Shown: one piece after another, positions 10,227-21,700 of the stretch
Layout of the letters: each line of letters begins with the position of its first letter
How positions within the stretch are numbered: position 1 is the first letter of the stretch
Assembly: GCA_947502405.1 (NCBI GenBank)
Contig: CANMZT010000002.1
Span: forward strand, 306,065-370,064
Direction: 5' to 3'
DNA length: 64,000 bases
DNA from: an uncultured Algibacter sp.
Lineage (GTDB): Bacteria; Bacteroidota; Bacteroidia; Flavobacteriales; Flavobacteriaceae
The notes under the pieces: generated by a model
What the model was told of the DNA's origin: nothing
What the model saw: only the letters and a program-made list of their open reading frames with translations
The model's database searches: none
Translations under genes and position numbers: made by a program

Positions 10227-10634
10227 TTAAGCTTGTGTGTTATTGTTAGCTCCAACCACTAATGTTACATGGTTTGAACGTTTTCTAATTCTGTGTGCAC
10301 GACCTTGTGGTGCTGGACGCAATCTTTTTAACATAGATCCACTATCCACTTTAATCTCTTTTACAAATAACTCTGCAGATTCAACATCAGCATCTTCATT
10401 TTTTGCTTGCCAGTTAGCGATAGCTGATAATAACAACTTCTCTAAACGACCTGATGCTTCTTTATTGTTAAACTTTAAGATATTTAGTGCATTTTCTACC
10501 TTTTCGCCTCTTACTAAATCGGCTACTAAGCGCATTTTCCTTGGTGACGTAGGACAGTTATTAAGTTTTGCAAAAGCTACTTGCTTTTTAGCTTCCTTAA
10601 TAGCGTCTGCCATTTGTTTTTTACGACTTCCCAT
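10227..10634 (-). CDS. rplV: 50S ribosomal protein L22
   Basis: Protein whose beta-hairpin lines the nascent-peptide tunnel, the site of some macrolide resistance mutations. The 135 residues begin [17 protein letters not shown], the flavobacterial N-terminal extension, followed by [19 protein letters not shown] and the conserved tip [20 protein letters not shown]. It lies seven bases upstream of rpsC. Confidence 0.98.
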   Translation of the reverse strand: MGSRKKQMADAIKEAKKQVAFAKLNNCPTSPRKMRLVADLVRGEKVENALNILKFNNKEASGRLEKLLLSAIANWQAKNEDADVESAELFVKEIKVDSGSMLKRLRPAPQGRAHRIRKRSNHVTLVVGANNNTQA

Positions 10635-10640
10635 AGCTTA

Positions 10641-10919
10641 CTACTTTTTACCTTTATTTTTAGCACCGGCATGCCCACGGAATGAACGTGTTGGTGAAAA
10701 TTCTCCTAATTTATGACCTACCATGTTTTCAGTTACATAAACTGGTACAAATTGACGGCCATTGTGCACTGCTATGGTTTGTCCAACAAAATCTGGTGTA
10801 ATCATACTAGCACGAGACCAAGTTTTGATTACAGTTTTTTTGTTAGCTTCAACATTTGCAGCTACTTTTCTTTCTAATTTATAATGAACGTAAGGTCCTT
10901 TTTTTAATGATCTTGCCAT
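10641..10919 (-). CDS. rpsS: 30S ribosomal protein S19
   Basis: Head protein that pairs with S13 and contacts A-site tRNA. The 92 residues begin [19 protein letters not shown] and carry the S19 signature [22 protein letters not shown]. It sits between rplB (three bases) and rplV. Confidence 0.99.
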   Translation of the reverse strand: MARSLKKGPYVHYKLERKVAANVEANKKTVIKTWSRASMITPDFVGQTIAVHNGRQFVPVYVTENMVGHKLGEFSPTRSFRGHAGAKNKGKK

Positions 10920-10922
10920 GTC

Positions 10923-11750
10923 TTATTTCTTTCTACGTTCTACAATATATTTATTACTTGCTTTAGTCTTAGAACGGGTTCTGTAACCTTTAGCAGGAAT
11001 ACCGTTTCTAGAACGAGGATGTCCACCTGCAGATTTACCTTCACCACCACCCATTGGATGATCAACTGGATTCATTACAACTGGTCTTGTTCTTGGACGT
11101 CTACCTAACCATCTTGTTCTACCTGCTTTACCACCTACTAACAACTGGTGATCTGAGTTAGAAATAACACCTATAGTAGCCATACAGTTTGCAAGAATTA
11201 ATCTTGTTTCACCTGATGGTAATTTTATAGTTGCAAACTTACCATCTCTTGCCATTAACTGAGCAAATGCACCAGCACTACGTGCCATAACAGCACCCTG
11301 ACCAGGACGTAACTCTACACAAGATATGATAGTTCCTAATGGAATTTCACTTAATGGCATTGCATTTCCAATTTCTGGAGCAACACCTTCTTTCCCAGAC
11401 ACTACATTTTGCCCAACCTGTAAACCATTTTGTGCAATAATATATCTTTTCTCGCCATCTTGATAGTTCAATAATGCAATAAAAGCTGTTCTGTTTGGAT
11501 CGTATTCAATAGATTTAACTTCACCAGGAATCCCAGCTTTGTCTCTTTTAAAGTCGATAATACGATACTTTTTCTTATGACCTCCACCAATATAGCGCAT
11601 GGTCATTTTTCCTCGATTGTTTCTACCACCAGACCTTTTATTCGGAACGAGTAAACTCTTTTCCGGCTTATCAGTAGTAATGGCATCGTAACCGTTTACT
11701 ACTCTAAATCGCTGTCCTGGTGTGATTGGTTTTAATTTTCTTACTGACAT
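10923..11750 (-). CDS. rplB: 50S ribosomal protein L2
   Basis: One of the most conserved 23S rRNA-binding proteins, close to the peptidyl-transferase centre. The 275 residues include the N-terminal OB fold ([19 protein letters not shown]), the SH3-like domain, and the essential C-terminal loop [20 protein letters not shown] with the catalytic-centre-proximal His. Length is normal. Confidence 0.99.
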   Translation of the reverse strand: MSVRKLKPITPGQRFRVVNGYDAITTDKPEKSLLVPNKRSGGRNNRGKMTMRYIGGGHKKKYRIIDFKRDKAGIPGEVKSIEYDPNRTAFIALLNYQDGEKRYIIAQNGLQVGQNVVSGKEGVAPEIGNAMPLSEIPLGTIISCVELRPGQGAVMARSAGAFAQLMARDGKFATIKLPSGETRLILANCMATIGVISNSDHQLLVGGKAGRTRWLGRRPRTRPVVMNPVDHPMGGGEGKSAGGHPRSRNGIPAKGYRTRSKTKASNKYIVERRKK

Positions 11751-11760
11751 TGTTGTCTAA

Positions 11761-12051
11761 TTACATGTTACTGTATAAATCAATCATTTCACCTTCCGCC
11801 AGTTGTACAATTGCCTTTTTAACAGCATTTGTTTTACCATGTTGAATACCAGTTTTTGTATACTTAGTACTTCTATCTGGACGGACATTTATAGTACGAA
11901 CTTTTTCAACAGAAACTCCGTAAGTGGCTTCCACCGCTTTCTTGATTTCTACCTTGTTCGCCTTTGTATTCACTGAGAACCAATAGCAGTTTTTTAACTC
12001 ACTATCAGCTGTCGCTTTTTCTGTGATTATAGGTTTAATTAAGATACTCAT
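11761..12051 (-). CDS. rplW: 50S ribosomal protein L23
   Basis: Tunnel-exit protein that docks trigger factor and SRP. The 96 residues begin MSILIKPIITEKATADSEL and carry the conserved VNTKANKVEIKKAVEATYGV. It is 7 nt downstream of rplD and 10 nt upstream of rplB. Confidence 0.97.
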   Translation of the reverse strand: MSILIKPIITEKATADSELKNCYWFSVNTKANKVEIKKAVEATYGVSVEKVRTINVRPDRSTKYTKTGIQHGKTNAVKKAIVQLAEGEMIDLYSNM

Positions 12052-12058
12052 CTGTTTC

Positions 12059-12688
12059 TTATTTACTTAAGTTTGTTTCAATTCCTTCTAAGGCACCTTC
12101 TAAAAGCACGACTTGATTAGCATTTAAAATCTTGTAAGTACTTAATTCTGAAGATGTTACAACCTCAGAACCTTTTAAATTGCGCGATGACAAATATACG
12201 TTATTATTTGACCCACCCAACACAAACAGCGTTTTTTTGTTTTCTAGCTCTAAAGCCTTTAAAACCGCTGTAAAGTTTTTAGTTTTTGGAGCATCAAAAT
12301 TAAAGTCTTCTAAAACTGTAATTGACTTCTCTCCTGCTTTAATACTTAAGGCAGATTTACGTGCTAAACGCTTTAAGTTTTTATTAAGTTTGAAGTTGTA
12401 ATTTCTAGGTCTTGGTCCAAACATACGTCCGCCACCTTTAAATACACCAGACTTAATACTACCTGCTCTTGCCGTACCTGTTCCTTTTTGCTTTTTAATC
12501 TTACGAGTTGATCCAGCAATCTCTCCTCTTTCTTTAGATTTATGAGTACCTTGCCTTTGATTTGCTAAATATTGTTTAACATCCAAATACACCGCATGAT
12601 TATTAGGCTCAATAGCAAACACATCTTTAGAAAGGTCTGCCTTTCTACCTGTGTCTTTTCCGTTTATATCTAAAACTGCTACTTTCAT
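12059..12688 (-). CDS. rplD: 50S ribosomal protein L4
   Basis: Tunnel-lining protein and, in enterobacteria, the autogenous repressor of the S10 operon. I place the start at the ATG at 12686-12688 ([19 protein letters not shown]), which gives 209 residues and overlaps the rplC stop by one base; a longer frame exists but would run into rplC. The conserved loop [27 protein letters not shown] is present. Confidence 0.97.
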   Translation of the reverse strand: MKVAVLDINGKDTGRKADLSKDVFAIEPNNHAVYLDVKQYLANQRQGTHKSKERGEIAGSTRKIKKQKGTGTARAGSIKSGVFKGGGRMFGPRPRNYNFKLNKNLKRLARKSALSIKAGEKSITVLEDFNFDAPKTKNFTAVLKALELENKKTLFVLGGSNNNVYLSSRNLKGSEVVTSSELSTYKILNANQVVLLEGALEGIETNLSK

Positions 12689-13305
12689 TACTTCTGAATT
12701 GTTACATAAGCGTTTTTGTGACCAGGCACACAACCTTTAACCACAAGTAGATTCTTTTCAGCAACTACTTTTAAAACTCTTAAATTTTGAACTTTCACTT
12801 TTTCTCCACCCATTCTTCCGGCCATTTTCATGCCTTTGAATACTCTTGCAGGATAAGATGCAGCTCCGATAGAACCTGGTGCTCTTAAACGGTTATGTTG
12901 ACCGTGAGTAGCTTGACCTACACCACCAAAACCATGACGCTTTACAACACCTTGAAATCCTTTTCCTTTTGATGTACCAGCAACATCAACAAATTCACCT
13001 TCTGCGAAATGTTCTACAGTGATAGCATCTCCTAATTTGTACTCCTCATCAAAACCTTTGAACTCAGCAACTTTGCGCTTTACAGAAGTACCCGCTTTTT
13101 TGGCATGACCTAAGTCTGCTTTAGTAGCGCTTTTTTCTGTCGCGTCATCGAAACCTAGTTGAATAGCTTCATAACCATCAACTTCTTCAGTTCTGACTTG
13201 GGTAACGATACATGGTCCAGCTTCGATTACTGTACAAGGAATATTCTTCCCGTTTTCATCAAAGATGCTGGTCATACCGATTTTTTTTCCAATTAACCCA
13301 GACAT
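12688..13305 (-). CDS. rplC: 50S ribosomal protein L3
   Basis: Early-assembly protein whose extended loop reaches the peptidyl-transferase centre. The 205 residues begin [19 protein letters not shown] and contain the signature [26 protein letters not shown]. It is coupled to rplD by a one-base stop/start overlap, and is separated from rpsJ by a 144-nt gap with two hairpins. Confidence 0.98.
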   Translation of the reverse strand: MSGLIGKKIGMTSIFDENGKNIPCTVIEAGPCIVTQVRTEEVDGYEAIQLGFDDATEKSATKADLGHAKKAGTSVKRKVAEFKGFDEEYKLGDAITVEHFAEGEFVDVAGTSKGKGFQGVVKRHGFGGVGQATHGQHNRLRAPGSIGAASYPARVFKGMKMAGRMGGEKVKVQNLRVLKVVAEKNLLVVKGCVPGHKNAYVTIQK

Positions 13306-13345
13306 ATTTATTAAATTTAATTTATTACTATTTGTTATTTAAAAC

Positions 13346-13442
13346 TCAAGGCTGAAATACACTTCAGCCTTGAATTGTATTTTACCGTTTTTCCCGCGAC
13401 CGCATCGTTGGGACATGTTGTTATTCAGCATTAAATGCTGAA
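13346..13442 (-). promoter_or_regulatory. Two hairpins in the rpsJ-rplC gap (possible S10-operon control region)
   Basis: In the 144-nt gap two perfect inverted repeats are visible. Positions 13346-13356 pair with 13363-13373 (11 bp, 6-nt loop), and 13424-13431 pair with 13435-13442 (8 bp, 3-nt loop). The two stems share the word TTCAGC. On the minus strand the rplC-proximal stem is followed by a weak T-rich stretch. They could be a partial terminator, a processing site, or an autoregulatory leader. No protein-coding frame fits here. Confidence 0.45.
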
Positions 13443-13449
13443 ACTATAC

Positions 13450-13755
13450 TTATACTTTAATCTCTACTTCTACACCACTCGGTAACTCAAGCTTCATCAA
13501 AGCATCAATAGTCTTTGATGATGAAGAGTAAATATCCAATAATCTTTTGTAAGAAGATAACTGAAACTGCTCTCTTGATTTCTTGTTTACGTGTGGAGAA
13601 CGTAATACAGTGAAAATTTTCTTGTGTGTTGGTAATGGAATTGGTCCAGTAACTACAGCACCAGTACTTTTTACTGTTTTAACAATCTTATCAGCAGATT
13701 TATCCACTAAATTATGATCGTAAGATTTAAGTTTTATTCTGATTTTTTGACTCAT
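13450..13755 (-). CDS. rpsJ: 30S ribosomal protein S10
   Basis: Head protein of the small subunit that also serves as NusE in transcription antitermination. The 101 residues contain [20 protein letters not shown] and the conserved [28 protein letters not shown] loop. It lies 11 nt downstream of fusA, so the str and S10 operons appear joined, with tuf missing between them. Confidence 0.98.
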   Translation of the reverse strand: MSQKIRIKLKSYDHNLVDKSADKIVKTVKSTGAVVTGPIPLPTHKKIFTVLRSPHVNKKSREQFQLSSYKRLLDIYSSSSKTIDALMKLELPSGVEVEIKV

Positions 13756-13766
13756 TTTCTTAGATT

Positions 13767-15893
13767 TTAAGCTTCAACACCTTTAGCTGCTTTAATTACT
13801 TCTTCAGATATATTTGAAGGCGTTTCAGCATAGTGTGAAAATTCCATTGTTGATGTTGCACGACCTGATGATAATGTTCTTAATGTAGTTACATAACCAA
13901 ACATTTCAGATAACGGTACAGTAGCTTTTACAGTTTTTGCACCAGCTCTGTCACCCATGTCGCTTACCTGACCTCTTCTTCTATTCAAATCACCTACAAT
14001 ATCACCCATATTCTCTTCAGGAGTAATTACCTCAAGTTTCATAATAGGTTCCATTATTACAGCTTTTGCAGCTTTTGCAGAATTTTTAAATCCTAGTTTT
14101 GCAGCCAATTCAAAAGATAATTGATCCGAATCCACATCATGGTATGATCCATCTGTTAATGTTACTTTCATAGCATCAACTTCATATCCTGCCAATGGTC
14201 CATTTACCATCGCCATTTTAAATCCTTTTTCAATTGAAGGGATAAATTCTTTAGGAACGTTACCACCTTTAATTTCAGAAACGAATTCTAATCCAACCTT
14301 TCCTTCTTCAGCAGGCTCAAGCGTAAATACAATATCAGCAAATTTACCACGTCCACCAGATTGTTTCTTATAAACCTCTCTGTGTTGCGCACGTTGCGTA
14401 ATAGCTTCTTTGTACTCTACCTGTGGTTGACCTTGATTTACTTCAACCTTAAACTCACGCTTCAAACGGTCAACAATAATATCTAAGTGAAGCTCTCCCA
14501 TTCCAGAAATAATAGTCTGTCCTGAAGCTTCATCTGTTCTAGCTGTAAATGTTGGATCCTCTTCAGATAATTTAGCTAAAGCCATACCTAATTTATCAAC
14601 ATCTGCCTTCGTTTTTGGCTCAACAGCAATACCAATTACTGGATCTGGGAAATCCATAGATTCTAATACAATAGGATTTTTTTCATCAGACATAGTATCA
14701 CCAGTCTTGATATCTTTAAATCCTACAGCAGCACCTATATCTCCAGCTTCAATAAAATCGATAGCATTTTGCTTATTAGAGTGCATTTGATAGATACGTG
14801 AGATACGTTCTTTTTTACCTGAACGATTGTTCAAGATATAAGAACCCGCATCTAAACGACCAGAATATGCACGGAAGAATGCTAAACGACCTACGAAAGG
14901 ATCAGTAGCAATTTTAAATGCTAAAGCCGAAAATGGTTCTTTAGCGTCTGGCTTACGCACAGCTTCCTCACCTGTTCTTGGGTCAGTACCTACAATATTA
15001 TCTCTATCAGTTGGAGATGGTAAGTAACGACAAACAGCATCTAATAAAAACTGCACACCTTTATTTTTGAAAGCAGAACCACAAATCATAGGGATGATAG
15101 CCATATCCATTACAGCAGCTCTAAGCGCAGCGTGCACTTCATCTTCTGTTATAGAATCTTCATCTTCCATGAATTTTTCCAATAGGTTCTCATCGTAAGT
15201 TGCAACTTCTTCAATTAAAAGCGCACGGTACTTACGAGCTTCTTCTTTTAAATCTTCTGGAATTTCGATTACATCAAAAGTTGCCCCTTGAGTTTCATCG
15301 TGCCAAACAATAGCACGGTTTTTTACTAAATCGATAATTCCTTTAAAGTCTGCTTCATCTCCAATATTTAAAACGATTGGCACTGCGTTAGACTTTAACA
15401 TATCTTTTACCTGTTGACAAACACCTAAAAAGTTAGATCCTTGACGGTCCATTTTGTTAACGAAACCAATACGAGGTACTTTGTAGTTATCAGCAAGTCT
15501 CCAGTTAGTTTCAGATTGAGGCTCAACACCATCAACCGCACTAAACAAGAATACTAAACCATCAAGTACACGTAACGAACGGTTTACTTCAACCGTGAAA
15601 TCTACGTGACCTGGAGTATCTATAATATTGAAATGATATCCTTTAGTTTCAGAAGTTGGCTGCCCATTTTCAATTGGAAACTTCCATGTACAAGTTGTAG
15701 CTGCTGAAGTAATTGTAATACCTCTTTCTTGCTCTTGCTCCATCCAGTCCATTGTAGCAGCACCATCATGCACTTCTCCAATTTTGTGAGACACACCCGT
15801 GTAATAAAGAATACGTTCTGTGGTAGTAGTTTTACCTGCATCAATATGTGCAGCAATACCTATATTTCTAGTAAATTTTAAATCTCTTGCCAT
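13767..15893 (-). CDS. fusA: Elongation factor G
   Basis: Translocase GTPase that moves tRNA and mRNA after peptide-bond formation and helps recycle ribosomes. The 708 residues have the P-loop [10 protein letters not shown] at residues 15-24, switch [10 protein letters not shown], and NKMDR for guanine recognition. Domain II, domain IV (with [13 protein letters not shown]) and the C-terminal domain V ([15 protein letters not shown]) are complete. It is encoded three bases downstream of rpsG. Confidence 0.98.
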   Translation of the reverse strand: MARDLKFTRNIGIAAHIDAGKTTTTERILYYTGVSHKIGEVHDGAATMDWMEQEQERGITITSAATTCTWKFPIENGQPTSETKGYHFNIIDTPGHVDFTVEVNRSLRVLDGLVFLFSAVDGVEPQSETNWRLADNYKVPRIGFVNKMDRQGSNFLGVCQQVKDMLKSNAVPIVLNIGDEADFKGIIDLVKNRAIVWHDETQGATFDVIEIPEDLKEEARKYRALLIEEVATYDENLLEKFMEDEDSITEDEVHAALRAAVMDMAIIPMICGSAFKNKGVQFLLDAVCRYLPSPTDRDNIVGTDPRTGEEAVRKPDAKEPFSALAFKIATDPFVGRLAFFRAYSGRLDAGSYILNNRSGKKERISRIYQMHSNKQNAIDFIEAGDIGAAVGFKDIKTGDTMSDEKNPIVLESMDFPDPVIGIAVEPKTKADVDKLGMALAKLSEEDPTFTARTDEASGQTIISGMGELHLDIIVDRLKREFKVEVNQGQPQVEYKEAITQRAQHREVYKKQSGGRGKFADIVFTLEPAEEGKVGLEFVSEIKGGNVPKEFIPSIEKGFKMAMVNGPLAGYEVDAMKVTLTDGSYHDVDSDQLSFELAAKLGFKNSAKAAKAVIMEPIMKLEVITPEENMGDIVGDLNRRRGQVSDMGDRAGAKTVKATVPLSEMFGYVTTLRTLSSGRATSTMEFSHYAETPSNISEEVIKAAKGVEA

Positions 15894-15896
15894 GTC

Positions 15897-16373
15897 TTAA
15901 AATCTAAAGTGAGAGAATGCTTTATTTGCTTCTGCCATTTTGTGCGTATCAACTCTTTTCTTAACTGCCGCTCCTTCCTCTTTAGCTGCTGCTAAAATTT
16001 CAGATGCTAAACGTAAAGCCATAGATTTTTCATTACGCTTTCTAGCATAACCAATCAACCATTTCATTGCAGTTGATACTTTACGATCTGGACGAATTTG
16101 CATTGGAATTTGGAATGTTGCACCACCAACACGACGACTACGTACTTCTACGTGAGGCATCACATTTGATAAAGCATCTTTCCATATTTCTAAAGCTGTT
16201 TTTTCATCATCTGTTTTCTTCGAATCTACAATATCAATAGCATCGTAGAATACTTTAAAAGCCACAGACTTCTTACCATCCCACATCATCATGTTAACAA
16301 AACGTGTTACTAACTGATCATTAAAACGCGGATCTGGTAAAAGCGGTCTCTTTTTTGCTGCTCTTTTTCTCAT
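15897..16373 (-). CDS. rpsG: 30S ribosomal protein S7
   Basis: Head-nucleating protein at the E-site side of the mRNA channel. The 158 residues begin [17 protein letters not shown] and contain the conserved [22 protein letters not shown] and WLIGYARKR. It follows rpsL by 20 nt, as in a classical str operon. Confidence 0.98.
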   Translation of the reverse strand: MRKRAAKKRPLLPDPRFNDQLVTRFVNMMMWDGKKSVAFKVFYDAIDIVDSKKTDDEKTALEIWKDALSNVMPHVEVRSRRVGGATFQIPMQIRPDRKVSTAMKWLIGYARKRNEKSMALRLASEILAAAKEEGAAVKKRVDTHKMAEANKAFSHFRF

Positions 16374-16393
16374 GTCTTCTTCTTAAAGTTTAA

Positions 16394-16768
16394 TTACTTT
16401 TTAGGGCGTTTAGCACCATACTTAGATCTACGTTGCGTTCTACCTGAAACACCTGCTGTGTCTAAAGCACCACGTACAATGTGATATCTAACTCCTGGTA
16501 AATCTTTTACCCTTCCACCTCTAACCAATACTATCGAGTGCTCTTGTAGATTATGTCCTTCTCCACCAATGTATGCATTAACCTCGTTTCCGTTTGTTAA
16601 ACGCACCCTTGCTACCTTACGCATTGCTGAGTTAGGCTTTTTAGGTGTTGTTGTATAAACACGAGTACATACACCACGTCTTTGCGGACAAGAATCTAAA
16701 GCAGCCGATTTACTCTTCTTGGTTATTTTGGCTCTTCCTTTTCTTACTAATTGCGAAATTGTTGGCAT
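16394..16768 (-). CDS. rpsL: 30S ribosomal protein S12
   Basis: Decoding-centre protein whose mutations give streptomycin resistance. The 124 residues begin [20 protein letters not shown] and contain the loops [19 protein letters not shown] and [18 protein letters not shown]43- and K88-type lysines are in the wild-type context, so no resistance allele is evident. It is the first gene of the ribosomal cluster and lies about 40 nt behind a strong promoter. Confidence 0.98.
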   Translation of the reverse strand: MPTISQLVRKGRAKITKKSKSAALDSCPQRRGVCTRVYTTTPKKPNSAMRKVARVRLTNGNEVNAYIGGEGHNLQEHSIVLVRGGRVKDLPGVRYHIVRGALDTAGVSGRTQRRSKYGAKRPKK

Positions 16769-16792
16769 ATATATTAATATAAATTTTATTAT

Positions 16793-16842
16793 CCTCTTTT
16801 TAAGAGGGGTGCAAATGTAGAAATTAAAATTTGAAATTCAAA
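16793..16842 (-). promoter_or_regulatory. Promoter of the rpsL-fusA-S10 cluster with a 5' hairpin
   Basis: On the minus strand TTTG (16839-16842) is followed by exactly 19 nt and then TACATTTG (16812-16819), a perfect match to the Bacteroidota -33/-7 consensus. The predicted start is near 16806. The leader opens with a small hairpin CCTCTT-loop-AAGAGG (16793-16807), then about 24 nt of A/T to the rpsL ATG. Confidence 0.75.
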
Positions 16843-16944
16843 TCCTAAATGGTTAATTTTTAAGAGTTTTCAAAAATAATAGAGTCAACCATATTAAAAG
16901 CCTAGATTTTACGTTAGATTTACATCAAAATTAGTTGATTGAGC

Positions 16945-18639
16945 GTGCAAAAAACACTCCTATTACTCATTATTATATATATACTTTTTTCTTTTGAAGG
17001 ATTTTGCCAAAATTTAAACCTAACTATTAGTGGTAAAACTAAAGAAGAAACGAAAATAATTGATTCATTACAATACAATAAAATTCATACTGATTTTAAT
17101 TCGATAAAAAATGAAGTTAATACGGTACAAAATCAACTTTTTAAACTTGGCTTTATTGAAAATGAAATAAGAGAAACACAAAAGATTAATGACTCTTCTT
17201 TTCTATCTAAAATATTACTCAACAAGAAATTCAACTCAATAACCATATATTATAACAACAATGATATTGATTTATCAACCTTAAAATTAGTATCTGAAAA
17301 CATTTATGAAAACAACTTCAAATTAGATTTTTCAGAAGCTGAAAACGCTTTTAACGTTATTAATTCTGAAATTTCAAAAAAAGGATCACCATTTTCTAAA
17401 CTAAAATTATCAAATATTACAATTGAAGGCTCAAACCTAAAAGCCTCACTAATAGTAGATTCACCCAAAAAAAAGAGATCAATAAACAATATAGTAATAA
17501 AAGGCTACGAAAAATTTCCTCAATCCTACATAAAACACTTTTTAAAAATAAAACAGAATCAAATTTTTAATTTAGATTTAATTAACAAGAAAACCGAAGC
17601 TTTAAATAATTTGAATTTCGCAAATGAAATAAAAACTCCTGAAGTATTATTCACCAAAGACTCCACTACCCTATACTTATATCTAGAAAAAGCAAATAGC
17701 AATACCTTTGATGGTTTTTTAGGCTTTGGAACCAATGAAGACACTAATAAGATAGAATTTGATGGTTATTTAAACTTAAATTTAATAAACAACTTGAATT
17801 TTGGTGAATCATTTAGGTTACTTTATAAGAGTGATGAAATTGACCAACAAACTTTTGAAGTTGGTATTTCATTACCATATTTATTTAAAACACCTATTGG
17901 AGCAGATTTACTTTTGCGGATTTTTAAAAAAGATACAACTTTTACGACGGTTAACCAATCTGCTAGGTTACATTATCAAATCAATTCAAATCATAAAGTT
18001 TATGGTGGCATTATAGCAACCGAATCGAACAATCTACTTTCTGAAACTAATACTACACCCATAATCTCAGATTACAAAACACAACATTTAACCTTCGCGT
18101 ATCAGTTTTTAAAGCCTCAACCTAATAATTTTCTATTTCCAATAAAATCTAAATTATATGTTGAAACTGGTTTTGGGACGAGAGAATCAGCTCTAAGTGC
18201 TGAAAAACAATCTCAATATACAATTGATGCTTTAAAAATTATAACACTAAATAAAAAGAACAGTCTTTATTTTAGAATTAATGGTTCAAGTTTAATTTCC
18301 GATACTTACTTTGAAAATGAATTACTAAGATTTGGAGGAATAAATTCTATTAGAGGGTTTGAAGAAAACAGTTTATTCGCTTCCCTTTTTGGAACACTTA
18401 ACACAGAGTATAGATTTCAATTAAATAGAAACATATATATACATTCAATATTTGATGCAGGTTATTTTGAAAACAAAATACAAAGCTCTAAAGAAAAGTT
18501 ATTTGGTTATGGTTTTGGATTCGGCATTTTAACAAAATCAGGATTATTAAGATTTAACTACGCCAATGGAAAAAATGAGAATATCAAATTTAAACTGTCA
18601 AATTCTAAAATACATCTTAGTTTGACGACTAATTTCTAG
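16945..18639 (+). CDS. BamA/TamA-like outer membrane protein
   Basis: Predicted Omp85-superfamily barrel protein. An N-terminal signal peptide (QKTLLLLIIIYILFSFEGFCQ) is followed by POTRA-like segments; the clearest is IVIKGYEKFPQSYIKHFLKI around residue 190. A C-terminal 16-strand-type barrel region follows, with GGINSIRGF near residue 475, the equivalent of the conserved RGF motif of loop 6, and a terminal Phe. At about 564 residues it is shorter than BamA and has fewer POTRA repeats. There is no ATG start: GTG at 16945 or TTG at 16939 are the options. It is transcribed divergently from rpsL. The substrate is unknown; essential bamA is likely elsewhere. Confidence 0.8.
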   Translation: MQKTLLLLIIIYILFSFEGFCQNLNLTISGKTKEETKIIDSLQYNKIHTDFNSIKNEVNTVQNQLFKLGFIENEIRETQKINDSSFLSKILLNKKFNSITIYYNNNDIDLSTLKLVSENIYENNFKLDFSEAENAFNVINSEISKKGSPFSKLKLSNITIEGSNLKASLIVDSPKKKRSINNIVIKGYEKFPQSYIKHFLKIKQNQIFNLDLINKKTEALNNLNFANEIKTPEVLFTKDSTTLYLYLEKANSNTFDGFLGFGTNEDTNKIEFDGYLNLNLINNLNFGESFRLLYKSDEIDQQTFEVGISLPYLFKTPIGADLLLRIFKKDTTFTTVNQSARLHYQINSNHKVYGGIIATESNNLLSETNTTPIISDYKTQHLTFAYQFLKPQPNNFLFPIKSKLYVETGFGTRESALSAEKQSQYTIDALKIITLNKKNSLYFRINGSSLISDTYFENELLRFGGINSIRGFEENSLFASLFGTLNTEYRFQLNRNIYIHSIFDAGYFENKIQSSKEKLFGYGFGFGILTKSGLLRFNYANGKNENIKFKLSNSKIHLSLTTNF

Positions 18640-18698
18640 TTTCAAATTATCATTTTCTTAAAAATTTGCCCTTTTTATCAAATTTTAACCATTATTTA

Positions 18699-18729
18699 TT
18701 GTTTTATTAACTTTATTTTATGATTTTTG
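18699..18729 (+). promoter_or_regulatory. Possible promoter of the susC-susD operon
   Basis: TTG at 18699-18701, a 20-nt spacer, and GATTTTTG at 18722-18729, which matches TAnnTTTG at all but the first base. The predicted start would lie about 22 nt before the susC ATG. The region is very AT-rich, so chance matches are likely. Confidence 0.3.
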
Positions 18730-18756
18730 GCATTGACTAATTCAAATAATTATAAA

Positions 18757-21700
18757 ATGAAAACAAAGTTTAGTGGAATTCTAACGCTATTACTAGCGTT
18801 TGTTGTGCAGCTAACGTTTGCACAAGAAAAGACAATTTCAGGTACAGTATCAGATGGTTCTGGTCTACCTTTACCTGGAGCAACTGTCTTAGTTAAAGGT
18901 ACTTCTTCTGGTACATCTTCAGATTTTGATGGTAAATACTCTATTAAGGTAAATCAAGGACAAACCCTTGTCTTTAGTTTTGTAGGTTATACCACAAAAG
19001 AAGTTGCAGTAGGTGCCTCAAACACAATTAATGTTACTTTACAAGAAGATGCTGAAGCATTAGAAGAAGTTGTAGTAACTGCCTTAGGTATTAAAAGAGA
19101 AGAACGCTCTTTAGGTTATGCAGCACAAGGTGTTAAAGGAGGTGATTTAACAGAAGCCAGAGAAAGCAATCTCTCCAATGCCCTGTCTGGGAAAATAGCT
19201 GGTGTTCAAGTAACATCTACATCAGGTAGTGTTGGTGCTTCTTCTAGAATCGTATTAAGGGGTAACTCTTCAATAACAGGAAATAATGAACCTTTATATA
19301 TTGTTGATGGTTCTCCTCTGGACAATTCTGCTTCTGGTAGTACTGCAGACCCTTTTGGTGGTGTTGATTTACCAAATGGTGTTGCCGACATTAGTCCTGA
19401 TAATATTGAAACGATACAAGTTCTTAAAGGCCCAAGTGCAGCCGCACTTTACGGACTAAGAGCCAGTAATGGTGTAATTATTATTACTACTAAGAAAGGA
19501 TCGAAAGGAAAAAATTTCGAAGTTGCAGTAAACACAAATGTAACTTTTTCTAACCCTTTAATATTACCTGATTATCAAAATTCTTACGGACAAGGTTTAG
19601 ATCCTACTTATTTTGAGTTTGTTGATGGAGCTAGTGGTGGCTCTGGTGATGGTGTGGATGAAAGTTGGGGACCTCCTTTAGATATTGGCTTAGAATTTAT
19701 CCAATGGAATTCACAATTAAATGGTGGTAGACCTTTACCATGGGTTTCTCATCCTGATAATGTTAGAAATTTCTTAGATACAGGTGTAAATCTTTCAAAT
19801 AATGTATCGTTTTCTAATCAAAACTTTAGATTTTCTATCGGAAATAGTGACGAGAAAGGTATGATTCCAAATACTGAGCTTAAGAGAATCACCGTTGGTT
19901 TAAGTGGAGCAGTAGATATAGGCAATGTAGCAAAAGCAAACATTTCTCTTAACTACAATAATGCTGATAGTGATAATTTACCTATCACAGGTTATAATAA
20001 CGAAAATCCATTTCAACAATTTATATGGTCTGCAAGACAAGTTGATTTTCAAGAATTAAGAAATTGGGAAAGCTTACCTTTAGCACCTGTTGGTACTGCT
20101 GCAGAAGGCACACCTTTAAACTGGAATCATAACTTTCAAAACAATCCGTATTGGGTACTTGATACTAATAGAAATACATTTCAAAGAGATCGTCTAGTTG
20201 GTAATGTTGGTATTACATTTAATCTTACAGAATGGCTGACCCTTAATACTGCTGTTACTATTGATTCTTACAGTCAATTAACTACTAACAGACAAGCCAT
20301 AGGTAGTAATAATGCACCTAACGGGAGTTACACTGAAAGACGAAGAAGATTTGACGAAGTTAACACTAGTTTCTTATTTAGCATAAACAAGAATATTACT
20401 GAAGATATTGGATTCTCTCTAAACCTTGGTGGTAATCAAATGACTCAGAAACGAGATAACTCTTTTGCAAATTTACCAGGTTTACAGTTACCTAATCTTT
20501 ACACACTAGCAAACTTGCAAACTGGTGCAACAGCTGTGGTAACAAATAATAGGCCAAATCAAAAGATAAATAGTTTCTTTGGTAGTGGTCAGATATCATA
20601 CAAAAATATTTTCTTTTTAGATTTCACTGGAAGAAACGATTGGGCAAGTGTTTTACCTAAAGCCAATAACTCATTCTTTTATCCAAGTATATCAGGTTCG
20701 TTGGTACTTTCTGACGCAATGGATTTATCCTCAGCTAAAATAGACTTCTTAAAAGTTAGAGGTGGTTGGTCTAAAGTAGGTAGTATTGGTGCTTTAGTTC
20801 CTTACAGAATCACACCTGAGTTTGGTTTAGCTTCCACTGGATTCGGAAGTCAAGGTTTTTCACCTAATGCACAATCAAACCCTAACTTAAAACCAGAAGA
20901 TGTTGTTGGTTTTGAGTATGGTCTAGATTTAAAAATGTTTTCTAATAGACTTCGTTTAGGAGTAACCTATTATGATCAAGACAGTCGTGACTTACTCATA
21001 CCACTTAGTGTAGACCCTGCAACTGGTTTTACTTCTGCATGGAATAATGCCGCTTCTATGACCAACAAAGGTTTTGAAGTTCAGTTAGGTGGTTCTATTA
21101 TACGTAATGATGATTTTAGTTTCGATATTGATTTGAATTGGGCCAGAAATGTAAATGAAGTAACAAGTCTGGGTGGTGCTGATGCAAATATACTTGGTGG
21201 ACAATGGGGTTTAAACCTTGAAGCTCGAGTTGGTGAACCTTATGGTGTTTTAGTAGGACGAGATTTTGAAAGAGCTCCTAATGGAGAAGTTATTTATGAA
21301 AATGGTCTTCCTGTTATAGATGAAACTAATCAAGTGTTGGGTAATATCGCTCCGGATTGGACTGGAGGTGCTAATTTTTCAGTTCGCTACAAGAACTTTA
21401 ACTTAAGTACACTTATTGATGCTAAAATTGGTGGAGAAGTACATAGTATGAGTTACTCTTGGGGTAGATTTGCAGGAACCCTAGAAGAAACCTTAATCGG
21501 TCGAGAAGGTGGCTTAGTTGGTAATGGTGTTATGTCTGACGGGAATGGTGGTTTTATACCTAATGATGTAGTAGTTTCGTCTCAAGTATTCAATCAAGCT
21601 AGTTACAGTAATTCTATTGAATCTAGTGCAATTTTTGATGCTTCTTACGTTAAGTTAAGACAAATCACATTAGGTTATACAGTACCTTCAAAATTATTAA

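Noticed and set aside
1495..12401. Plus-strand open frames of 60-160 codons opposite the ribosomal genes (for example at 1495, 8574, 10237 and 12180)
   Set aside because: They are antisense shadows of certain ribosomal genes and show no family resemblance or signal of their own.
18727..18756. Upstream TTG start for the SusC transporter
   Set aside because: It would put polar residues before the signal peptide; the ATG at 18757 gives a clean signal.
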